This document shows, one piece after another, positions 35,101-42,916 of a DNA stretch of 64,000 nucleotides. Source of the stretch: Nitrospirota bacterium (GTDB lineage: Bacteria; Nitrospirota; Thermodesulfovibrionia; Thermodesulfovibrionales; Magnetobacteriaceae); contig JADFXG010000004.1 in the NCBI GenBank assembly GCA_015233895.1, forward strand, positions 104,013 through 168,012, written 5' to 3'. The notes under the pieces were generated by a model that searched no databases, was not told the DNA's origin, and saw only the letters and a program-made list of their open reading frames with translations. The translations under genes and the position numbers were made by a program. Within the stretch, counting starts at the first letter, position 1. The number at the start of each line of letters is the position of its first letter.

Positions 35101-35814
35101 TCAACCTCTCATTGCCGACACCTTTGAGTACAGATGCTCCAGTTGACTATCCTCCAGATCGGTTATTGAGTTGACTCCATAAATTTCGTATATGTAATTG
35201 TCGAGCCCCTTCTTAGTCCAGCCCAGCTCTTTTTTAGTTATAGCCAAAATGTCCGAACATCGTTTTTTTCTGCGCAATAGAATGTCCTTATCAGGTGCAG
35301 CTTTTGCCTTTTTTAACTTGCCCTTCCATCTAATCAGGTACGACTCAGCCTTTTGAAATTCTGTCTCCATTATTTGCCTGTAGTAATGAACTTTAAAGTG
35401 CTTACTGATGGCATTATACACAGCTGCAAGGCTTTTTGGCTTTCCACTGGTTTCTCTTTCAAGCTCCACTATCTCCTCTGCCAAATCATGAACCTTAGCC
35501 GCTTGTGCATCCGTCATATCACCGCTTTTGTATATGTAGCTGTTAGCAGGTATCACGCTGGACATGCCGGTTGCAGCTATCATAAATTCCTTATGCTCAG
35601 GCGGTTTGTCAGTCCTAAGAAGGTCGTCAACCGTAATTCCTCCAATATCGGCAAGTTTTATTAAAATATCGGCACGAGGCAGTTCTTTTGCCTTACAATA
35701 TCCCGATAACCTGCCAGGACTTATTCCCAACACGGTTGAAAGCATCCTGTACGTCAGCTGATATTGAGCCATCAGCTGGGCTATGTAATCACCTATTCTT
35801 TTTTTTAAATCCAT
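35101..35814 (-). CDS. HTH (XRE-type) regulator with ORF6C-like C-terminus
   Basis: 237 residues. N-terminal HTH_XRE domain near 10-65 (YRMLSTVLGISPGRLSGYCK as helix-turn-helix; LPRADILIKLADIGGITVDDLL). The central LAAVYNAISKHFKVHYYRQI and the following lysine-rich helix resemble ORF6C-type domains of phage regulators; the C-terminus has ITKKELGWTKKGLDNYIYEI, a short domain I do not recognise. It has no clear ribosome site. A TATAAT box on the minus strand at 35844-35839 lies within a direct repeat that also holds the divergent -35, so autoregulation is likely. Confidence 0.7.
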   Translation of the reverse strand: MDLKKRIGDYIAQLMAQYQLTYRMLSTVLGISPGRLSGYCKAKELPRADILIKLADIGGITVDDLLRTDKPPEHKEFMIAATGMSSVIPANSYIYKSGDMTDAQAAKVHDLAEEIVELERETSGKPKSLAAVYNAISKHFKVHYYRQIMETEFQKAESYLIRWKGKLKKAKAAPDKDILLRRKKRCSDILAITKKELGWTKKGLDNYIYEIYGVNSITDLEDSQLEHLYSKVSAMRG

Positions 35815-36126
35815 AAAAAATCAATCCAAAACATAAAAATTATATTGACACTTTGTTCCTAATACAGTACAATATGCCTATGAATGCAAATATTGACACT
35901 TTGTTCCTAATACGAAACATGTATTATATTTTTAAGTTAATATTTGCAGTTGCCTTAACAACTCCTTACGACACGGATAGAGCATTCAATGTCGTATCTG
36001 TTCCGATTTCAATAAACGTCAGAACCCTGACTGTTATGTATTTTATACAATTCAAAGGTATTAATCAACGCTTGGGGGCGTTGCAACGGTTTGACAGTTA
36101 AAAATGATAAAGGAGGCTAAGAGGTA
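35815..36126. other. 312-bp divergent intergenic region
   Basis: Holds the repeat/promoter region above. The remainder, up to the AAGGAGG ribosome site of the excisionase-type gene, is an untranslated leader of about 250 bases with no strong hairpin I can support. A small + frame across it (35853-36101) has no ribosome site and is not called. Confidence 0.5.
35842..35913. promoter_or_regulatory. Two identical 24-bp direct repeats overlapping divergent promoters
   Basis: ATATTGACACTTTGTTCCTA+ATAC occurs at 35842-35865 and 35890-35913, exactly 48 bp apart. Copy 1 contains TTGACA (35845-35850), with TACAAT 17 bp on at 35868-35873, a near-consensus + strand promoter, and the reversed TATAAT of the HTH gene. 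The layout is that of an operator region for the HTH regulator. Confidence 0.75.
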
Positions 36127-36375
36127 ATGAGTACTTCAGGGGAAATTGAATCATTTTTTGAGATTGACGAAATAAGGACTGAGTTAACTAAGGGGCCGGA
36201 GTTTTACACTCTTGATGAGATAGCAAAGATGCTGAGGTTGAGTTATATAACCATGTACCGGCTTGTTGAGATAGGCGATATAGCGGCCTCAAAGGTAGCT
36301 GGCAGATGGAGAATAACAAAAAGCGCTTTACAGCATTATCTTGAAAGCCGTCATCCGTTCAATATGGAGGATTAA
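36127..36375 (+). CDS. Excisionase-type (MerR-like HTH_17) DNA-binding protein
   Basis: 82 residues; ATG has AAGGAGG and GAGGTA upstream. YTLDEIAKMLRLSYITMYRL, followed by VEIGDIAASKVAGRWRITKS, is the HTH_17 'excisionase family' signature: winged helix with the R-W-R-I wing. Despite the family name, many members are ordinary regulators. It sits directly before a HAMP membrane protein and GWD on the same strand and may control them. Confidence 0.9.
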   Translation: MSTSGEIESFFEIDEIRTELTKGPEFYTLDEIAKMLRLSYITMYRLVEIGDIAASKVAGRWRITKSALQHYLESRHPFNMED

Positions 36376-36376
36376 C

Positions 36377-37033
36377 ATAAAATTTTATTTTTACTTGACA
36401 TTTGCGTATCTTTCTCTGTTTATGTTACCATTGATTATGGCTGATGGCAATAATTATAAGCGTTCACCGTTAATAGCGAACTTTGGCACTGTGGTTGCTC
36501 TGCTTATCGGAGGAGCTGTGTTTTTATTGGTCATTACATCCATCATTGTGGCTAAATACACCGGTGTGCATGGCGGCGCTGAGGTTACTTTCAGTAACAA
36601 GAGCGTTATAGCGTTTTTTGTCGTTTTTCTGAGTTACGGCTTTGTCGCCATTTTTCTTGTGATGCTTTTTACATACAGGATTTTAAGCCCGTTTAGCAGG
36701 CTTATAAACGAAATCCAGGCAATCCTTGCCGGCGACCTGTCAAAGCGGCTCTGCTTACGGGACAGGGATGTGTACCTCATAAGGAATTTTGTGTCAGATG
36801 TAAATAAGGTGGTTGACAACCTGCAAACTATGCACATTCTTAAGGATGACCTGACAAAACAGATTGACTCTGAAGGGCAGCAAATAATTTCCATGTTAAA
36901 TAATCATCCCGCACTTGATGAGGAAACAAAAAACGCTGTGTTTTTATATCATGAAAAGGTAATTTCTATCGTCAAAGGCACGGAGGAATCTGCTGTAGCT
37001 CCCCCAGACTTAAGCACTAAGTCTGATACTTAG
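36377..37033 (+). CDS. Inner-membrane HAMP-domain protein, probable AUA start
   Basis: About 218 residues. Two hydrophobic pairs (near 3-20, 37-60, and 80-105) and then a HAMP-like stretch, YRILSPFSRLINEIQAILAG DLSKR, followed by helices and a Ser/Pro-rich end; no kinase, cyclase or receptor domain follows. GGAGG at 36366-36370 is followed by six bases and in-frame ATA at 36377, then AAATTTTATTTTTACTTGAC; the only standard starts are TTG 36341, inside the HTH gene and without a ribosome site, and an internal TTG. I choose ATA on ribosome-site evidence. Function unknown; it may sense a signal and act through partner proteins. Confidence 0.65.
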   Translation: MKFYFYLTFAYLSLFMLPLIMADGNNYKRSPLIANFGTVVALLIGGAVFLLVITSIIVAKYTGVHGGAEVTFSNKSVIAFFVVFLSYGFVAIFLVMLFTYRILSPFSRLINEIQAILAGDLSKRLCLRDRDVYLIRNFVSDVNKVVDNLQTMHILKDDLTKQIDSEGQQIISMLNNHPALDEETKNAVFLYHEKVISIVKGTEESAVAPPDLSTKSDT

Positions 37034-37061
37034 AAAATAGAATTTCGTTTAATGGAGGCTG

Positions 37062-40000
37062 ATGGGGATTACCTACGAGTTCAGAACTGATAAGGGTGTT
37101 TTATTAACCGCAGGGCCGCCTGATGAACAAGGCACCGGAGACGATTCGTTTATATATATAAAACTGCAGGTTTCATCTCAAAGCAAAAAATCGCCTGTTA
37201 TTTTACCTGATGTTTTACACTGGGGCTTGACAAGGGATGAAAAGGGGAAATGGAATATCCCTGAGGTAGGTTTGTGGCCTGAGGGTTCTCTGAATGTAAC
37301 AGGTTCAGCACTTCAATCCCCTTTTAAAACTCGCCATGATGATGACTGTAGAGTTAATGAACTTCTGTTAAAAGTTAAAAAAGATACTCCCTATAAGATA
37401 ATTGAGTTTGTGCTGTATTTTTCCCAAAATAACTTGTGGGATAATAATGGCGGAAAAAACTTCAAAATCAAAATCAGGGATTTTATTGTAAATAAATCTA
37501 AAGAAAAAGACTCATCATCAGAAGTTCTGCGCCAATATCCAGCATTTCCCACGGAAACCGACGGTTTTACTTTTAATTTGCCGCCCTACGGTACTCTGTA
37601 CGCATCCTTAGATAAGTCGTCATCCCAAACCGTGCTCAGCCTCAGCTCTGACATCCCGCCACCGTTAATCCTTCACTGGGGAGTTTCAGAAAGAGGAGGC
37701 GGCAAATGGCAAATCCCCGCAGAGTATGAAGTCACAGAGGGAAATACTTTCATTAAAAACGGTTCTCTCGAAAATGAATTTATTGAAAGAAACGGACGTT
37801 TTTCTTTAACTATAAAATTTTCCGCCGATACCGCTCCGGTCTGCATTCTGTTTGTTCTTTTCAAACCCGACAAGGGTGTATGGATAAAAAATGGCCGTGA
37901 AGATTTTAAAATACAACTTAAAGAGGTTCAGCCACTCGGTGACACTGACCACACTGAGGTTATAGATGAAATTGTATCTAAAGAAACCGGCCCTCAGTCG
38001 TGGACCCTGATGCACAGATTTAACTTGTGCCATAATTTCAGCGAGAGAATGTCTAACGACAGAAACGGTTTGTACCTTATGTATATATGGCTCAGGTACT
38101 CAGCTCTCAGGCAGCTTGACTGGCAGAGAAACTATAACACGCAGCCGCGGGAGCTTAGCCACGCTCTTGACAGACTATGTCTTAAGCTTGCCTCAATATA
38201 CGCAGACAGTCCGTCAGTCAGACACATAATACCCATGATACTGTCAAACATTGGCCCGGGCGGCGATGGTCAGCGAATACGTGACGAAATTCTCAACATC
38301 ATGCACAGAAACAAATTAAAAGAAGTTAACCACACCTTCATAGAACAATGGCATCAGAAGCTTCACAATAACGCAACAGCCGATGATATTGTCATCTGTA
38401 AGGCTTACATAGAATTTCAGCGGTCAAACGGCAGCCTTGATGTGTTTTACTCTGTGTTAAACTCCATGGGGGTAACCAGAGAGCGCCTCATGGGTTTTGA
38501 ACGTCCCATAAAAAGTGACCCTGAGTTTATACCCCATCTTCGGGATGTCCTGGTAAGGGATTTTGAACACTACCTTAAGATACTTAACTCCGTGCATAAG
38601 GGGGTAGATCTCGAAAGATGCCGTGATTCAGTCTCATACATATTTGGAGACGATGTCATGGGAGCCCTGAGATTTATTGTTGAAAATAAAGACAGCATGG
38701 ATATCACTGTGGTTACAAGACTTTTTACCACAATAAAGTGGATACGTCAGCGTATCAGAGGCATTATCGTTTCAGAACGTGACCTTGGGCGTCTTAAGGA
38801 TTTATTATTCCTGGACCTATCCCTGATGGAGTACCTGCGGGTGTTGACAGAGAGAAACCTTCACGCCAATCTGGGCGGACACACGCTGCTTGAGCTTGTG
38901 GATTTGTCTTTAGAAAACTTACTGCTAACTGATTTGCCTCCCGTTGAAAAGGCAAATTCATCCTATGATATCAGGGCTGAAATACAGAGTTGTATTAATC
39001 ATATAAGAAAAATTAACTCTGTGGAGGGCACCGAATGGGTGCTGAGCTCACTGTCTGTGGTGGAAAGAATAGAGAGATTTGTAGGCTTGTTTGTTGATTT
39101 TTATTATAGTGCATTCCAGGCACGGGCTGAGCATTTAGGTAACAGGTTTAATGCAGCGCCCTGGAGTGTCACCATGTTTACAGAGGAGGTGCTGAGGGGG
39201 CAGTTTCACTTTGTTGTCTCTCTTTTACTAAGATACCTGAACCGGCTGCTAAGGACTGAAGCGGGGCTCAGGAAGTGGCAGGTACTTAGCCCGTTTGAAG
39301 CCTCAGGCATAGTTGAGCTGTACCATACCCTCAAGGAAACAGAAGGTTTTGAGTTTAAGCAGCAAACCGTGATAATAACCGAGAAAGTCTCAGGGGATGA
39401 GGATATTCCAGCCGGAGTGACCGCTGTAATATCAGAGGAGATGGCTGACATAGTTTCTCACGTGTCAGTCAGGGCAAGGAACGAACGAATTCTCTTTGCC
39501 ACCTGTTTTAGCGATGAAATCGTATCCCATTTAAAATCTTTAAAGGGCAAGTACATTTCCCTGTTTATTAATTCTCAGGGAGAAGTCGTTGTAAACGAAC
39601 TGGAAAAACCTACAGATACGGTTGAAACTAAAAAGCAAACTTCAGTTACACCGTTAAAGAGCAAGAAAAGAGCGGCTAAACCATGTGATACTGCCGATGT
39701 AATCAGTGCAGGTGAGTTTACTAAATCGTGTGTCGGCGGAAAGTCTCTAAACCTGATAAAGCTAAAGAGTAAGCTTCCTGGCTGGATAAATCTGCCTGAG
39801 TCGGCTGCTGTCCCGTTTGGTGTTTTTGACAAGGTACTTGTCCATCCTTCAAATGAAAAGGTACATGAAAAGTATAAGCTATTAATAGATGATCTAAATA
39901 ACACCGTAAGTGAAATGCACGCTGAAAAGGTGTCTGCAATCTTATCAAGTCTCCAGTTAACTGTGATGTCTTTAACGCTTCCTGATGATTTTCTGTCATT

Positions 40001-40670
40001 ACTGGCAACAGTGCTTCAGTCATCGGGGCTTCTTGCAGTGAAAAACGGCTCAGATACAGAAACGTTTGCCATCTGCATAAAGCAGGTATGGGCCTCGGTG
40101 TGGAATACCCGTGCGTATTATAACAGAAAGAAAATGCAGCTTGACGGACACATAGACATGGCCGTGCTGATACAGAGAGTTATAGAGGCAGATTATGCTT
40201 TTGTAATCCACACGGTAAACCCGGTGACGAGAGATTCTGAGGAGATGTTTGCCGAGGTAGTTCTCGGCCTTGGGGAGACTATAGTGGGTAACTATCCTGG
40301 CAGGGCATTGAGCTTTACCTGTAAAAAATCCATAGGAGTGCCGGTGGTGTTATCATATCCGGGTAAAAGTGTTGGGCTTTACGGGGGTGGATTAATTTTC
40401 CGGTCTGACTCTAATGCAGAGGATTTGGAAAACTACGCCGGAGCCGGACTCTATGACAGCATCATAACGCCGCAACCCAGATGTGTCCCTCTTGACTATT
40501 CAACAGAGCCGCTTTTTTGGGATGAAAACCTCAGAAACGACACACTTCTTTCCATAGCCGATATAGGAAAAGCTGTTGAAGAGGCCCTTGGCGCCCCACA
40601 GGACATTGAGGGGGTTTACTCAAAGGGCAGATTCTACGTGGTGCAAAGTCGCCCTCAGGTGGGAATTTAG
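37062..40670 (+). CDS. Plant-type alpha-glucan water dikinase (GWD-like)
   Basis: 1202 residues; ATG with GGAGG. Plant GWD transfers the beta-phosphate of ATP to C6 of glucosyl units in starch. Here two N-terminal CBM45-like starch-binding modules are visible by their L-H-W-G motif (VLHWGLTRDEKGKWNIPEVG near 49, ILHWGVSERGGGKWQIPAEY near 204). The central region has IEQWHQKLHNNATADDIVIC near 428, as in plant GWD. The swivelling phosphohistidine domain has DIVSHVSVRARNERILFATC with His800, and the C-terminal ATP-grasp part has AFVIHTVNPVTRDSEEMFAE, GLGETIVGNYPGRALSF, FRSDSNAEDLENYAGAGLYD and YVVQSRPQVGI. All catalytic hallmarks are present. Suggests reversible phosphorylation of storage glucan. 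No glycogen gene is adjacent. Confidence 0.9.
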   Translation: MGITYEFRTDKGVLLTAGPPDEQGTGDDSFIYIKLQVSSQSKKSPVILPDVLHWGLTRDEKGKWNIPEVGLWPEGSLNVTGSALQSPFKTRHDDDCRVNELLLKVKKDTPYKIIEFVLYFSQNNLWDNNGGKNFKIKIRDFIVNKSKEKDSSSEVLRQYPAFPTETDGFTFNLPPYGTLYASLDKSSSQTVLSLSSDIPPPLILHWGVSERGGGKWQIPAEYEVTEGNTFIKNGSLENEFIERNGRFSLTIKFSADTAPVCILFVLFKPDKGVWIKNGREDFKIQLKEVQPLGDTDHTEVIDEIVSKETGPQSWTLMHRFNLCHNFSERMSNDRNGLYLMYIWLRYSALRQLDWQRNYNTQPRELSHALDRLCLKLASIYADSPSVRHIIPMILSNIGPGGDGQRIRDEILNIMHRNKLKEVNHTFIEQWHQKLHNNATADDIVICKAYIEFQRSNGSLDVFYSVLNSMGVTRERLMGFERPIKSDPEFIPHLRDVLVRDFEHYLKILNSVHKGVDLERCRDSVSYIFGDDVMGALRFIVENKDSMDITVVTRLFTTIKWIRQRIRGIIVSERDLGRLKDLLFLDLSLMEYLRVLTERNLHANLGGHTLLELVDLSLENLLLTDLPPVEKANSSYDIRAEIQSCINHIRKINSVEGTEWVLSSLSVVERIERFVGLFVDFYYSAFQARAEHLGNRFNAAPWSVTMFTEEVLRGQFHFVVSLLLRYLNRLLRTEAGLRKWQVLSPFEASGIVELYHTLKETEGFEFKQQTVIITEKVSGDEDIPAGVTAVISEEMADIVSHVSVRARNERILFATCFSDEIVSHLKSLKGKYISLFINSQGEVVVNELEKPTDTVETKKQTSVTPLKSKKRAAKPCDTADVISAGEFTKSCVGGKSLNLIKLKSKLPGWINLPESAAVPFGVFDKVLVHPSNEKVHEKYKLLIDDLNNTVSEMHAEKVSAILSSLQLTVMSLTLPDDFLSLLATVLQSSGLLAVKNGSDTETFAICIKQVWASVWNTRAYYNRKKMQLDGHIDMAVLIQRVIEADYAFVIHTVNPVTRDSEEMFAEVVLGLGETIVGNYPGRALSFTCKKSIGVPVVLSYPGKSVGLYGGGLIFRSDSNAEDLENYAGAGLYDSIITPQPRCVPLDYSTEPLFWDENLRNDTLLSIADIGKAVEEALGAPQDIEGVYSKGRFYVVQSRPQVGI

Positions 40671-40846
40671 ACATTATAATTAACCATATCTCTAAAACAA
40701 CTACCACAAGATAAAAAATGTCTTAAAGTGAAGTTCTTTACCATATGAGTTTTACTTAGTTCTGAACATTCATATTTCAAGCATAAGATCATTTTAGTCA
40801 GTTTTCTTAAACATCCCGTCTGTGGTAGCATAATAGAAGGGAAAAT

Positions 40847-42475
40847 ATGGCAACAAGTGTTGAGAGCAAATGGAAAAAAGGCGACGAAATTATAAGGCGT
40901 TATGAGGTCATTGACATTAAAGCCGGCGGCATGGGGATTGTCTATATTTGCTATGACCGCAGATTTAAGAAAAAGGTTGCCCTAAAAACCCTTCAACAAC
41001 AGTATCTAAACAGCAAAACTCTCAGTGCCCGGTTTATGTGGGAGGCTGAGACGTGGGTGCGGCTTGAAAAGCATCAAAATATAGTACAGGCAGAGTATGT
41101 TACTAAAATAGAGGATTTGCCGTTTATCTGCCTTGAGTACATAGAGGGGAGCGAAAAGTACGGGGCTGAACTAAAGGGCTGGATAAGAAAAGGCGGTATA
41201 GATTTGCCCGGCAGCATCAACTTTGCCCTGCAGTTTTGTAACGGCATGGTGCATGCCTCCGTTAAGTTTAAAGAGATGAGGCGACCGTTTATTTACAGGG
41301 ATGTAAAACCCGCCAACATTATGGTTACAGCAGATAAAACGGTAAAGATAACAGATTTCGGCCTTGTAAAGCTTGCATTGGAGCCTGAGGCTAAAGCAGA
41401 CAAAAAACGCACAAATAATGACGAGCCGGAGGATTTTGCTATGACTCAAACCGGTACAATTGTTGGCACTCCTTACTACATGTCACCAGAGCAGTGGCTA
41501 AATAAGGAGTTGGATGAAAGAGCTGACATTTATGCGTTTGGCTGCGTTTTTTATGAAATGATTACAGGCGCCCCCCCATTTTCAGCAAAAAACCTGGATG
41601 ACATAAAAGAACTCCACCTAAGAGCAACCCCAAAGCCTATCCCTGATTTACCAGGCAAACTTACAGCTCTGATAGGCACCTGTCTTAAGAAAGACAGAGA
41701 AAAAAGATATAGCAGTTTCAACGTTATACGGGACGAACTCAACGACATGTATCATTCCTTTACCGGTTCAAGGGTGTATCAGGATGACAACTCAGACACC
41801 ATGAAATCATGGGAGCTTATTAATAAAGGCATATCGCTGTTTAATCTTAAATACTATAATGAAGCTCTTGAGTGTTTTAATGCGGCGTTGAGACTTAAAG
41901 CCTCAAATCCGGATGCTTACAGAAGCCGCGGTAGCACATTCCACGCACTAGGGCGGTATGATGAGGCGATAAGCGATTTTAAGGATTCAATACGATTAAA
42001 CCCAAAATCTGCCGAGACGTATTACAATCGTGGTGTTACCTTTTTTGCCGCAGGCCGAAGCGAAAAAGCTGTGGATGACTACACAAAAGCAATAGAGCTT
42101 GATGAAAACTATGCTGAGGCTTACTTTAACCGTGGTGTTGTTTTAAGAAAACTTGGCAAGTTAGACGAGGCCATAGAGGACTACGGACAGGCCATACGTG
42201 TAAAACCAGACTATGTTAAGGCCTACCAAAGCCGTGGAAATGCGCACTTTGCCACGGGTAACTACGAGGCGGCTGCGGCAGATTATAAAAAAGCTTATAA
42301 ATTAAACAGAACTTCACTGGATGCCCTCTTCAATCTTGCCCTTACCTGTGAGTATCTTGAGAAAACTGAGAATGCTTTGCTGTATTGGAAACTTTTTCTG
42401 TCTGAGACAAAAAACTCCCCACAGCATAGTGCTAAGGCAGACACTGCCAGGGCTCACATCAAATCTCTCTCATGA
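40847..42475 (+). CDS. Ser/Thr protein kinase with C-terminal TPR repeats
   Basis: 542 residues. Hanks-type kinase: glycine loop AGGMGIVYICYDRRFKKKVA near residues 24-43 with the catalytic Lys in VALKTL, Glu in the C-helix region, HRD-equivalent YRDVKPANIMV near 150, DFG in ITDFGLV near 171, and the activation segment GTIVGTPYYMSPEQW. Kinase ends near 300; residues 320-535 hold six TPRs (YYNEALECFNAALRLKASNP and so on). There is no membrane segment, so it is cytoplasmic. An FHA protein that could read its phosphothreonines lies at 62622. It is preceded by 176 bp of non-coding DNA. Confidence 0.95.
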   Translation: MATSVESKWKKGDEIIRRYEVIDIKAGGMGIVYICYDRRFKKKVALKTLQQQYLNSKTLSARFMWEAETWVRLEKHQNIVQAEYVTKIEDLPFICLEYIEGSEKYGAELKGWIRKGGIDLPGSINFALQFCNGMVHASVKFKEMRRPFIYRDVKPANIMVTADKTVKITDFGLVKLALEPEAKADKKRTNNDEPEDFAMTQTGTIVGTPYYMSPEQWLNKELDERADIYAFGCVFYEMITGAPPFSAKNLDDIKELHLRATPKPIPDLPGKLTALIGTCLKKDREKRYSSFNVIRDELNDMYHSFTGSRVYQDDNSDTMKSWELINKGISLFNLKYYNEALECFNAALRLKASNPDAYRSRGSTFHALGRYDEAISDFKDSIRLNPKSAETYYNRGVTFFAAGRSEKAVDDYTKAIELDENYAEAYFNRGVVLRKLGKLDEAIEDYGQAIRVKPDYVKAYQSRGNAHFATGNYEAAAADYKKAYKLNRTSLDALFNLALTCEYLEKTENALLYWKLFLSETKNSPQHSAKADTARAHIKSLS

Positions 42476-42552
42476 GAAACCACTTATCAGGCATTTTGTG
42501 TTATAATATGTATTGTGAGTGAAAAAATGTGCCTTTTCAGGAGGTTGTTTAA

Positions 42553-42903
42553 ATGCCGATGTACGAGTATGAATGTTTACAGTGTAAGGATATTTTTGAG
42601 ATAATACAGAAATTCAGCGATTCACCCATGACAACCTGTAATAAATGTGGCGGAGAGCTTAGGAAACTAATATCTAACACTGCTTTTGTGTTAAAGGGAG
42701 AGGGCTGGTATGTGACAGATTATCCCTCTAAGGACAGAAAAGCTGCACTAAGGAAAGAAAAACCTGGCCTCTCATCTAAAGATACCTCAGGCTCCGGAGA
42801 TAGTTCAAAGTCAGAGGCTTCAACTAAAACAGATACAGCAACTAAGACAGAAACTAAGGACAGCTCAGGTTCTGCTGAATCTGCAAAGACAGTAACTAAA
42901 TAA
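42553..42903 (+). CDS. FmdB-family zinc-ribbon protein
   Basis: 116 residues. PMYEYECLQCKDIFEIIQKF and MTTCNKCGGELRKLISNTAF give the two CxxC knuckles of the FmdB/Zn-ribbon family (originally near formamidase/methylamide genes; role likely regulatory). The C-terminal 50 residues are low-complexity Ser/Thr/Lys/Glu-rich. Ribosome site AGGAGG. A TATAAT at 42502-42507 may be the -10 box. Confidence 0.9.
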   Translation: MPMYEYECLQCKDIFEIIQKFSDSPMTTCNKCGGELRKLISNTAFVLKGEGWYVTDYPSKDRKAALRKEKPGLSSKDTSGSGDSSKSEASTKTDTATKTETKDSSGSAESAKTVTK

Positions 42904-42916
42904 ACAAATAGCTGTA

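Noticed and set aside
35853..36101. 82-codon frame on the + strand in the divergent region
   Set aside because: No ribosome site, it runs through the operator repeats and does not resemble a known protein.
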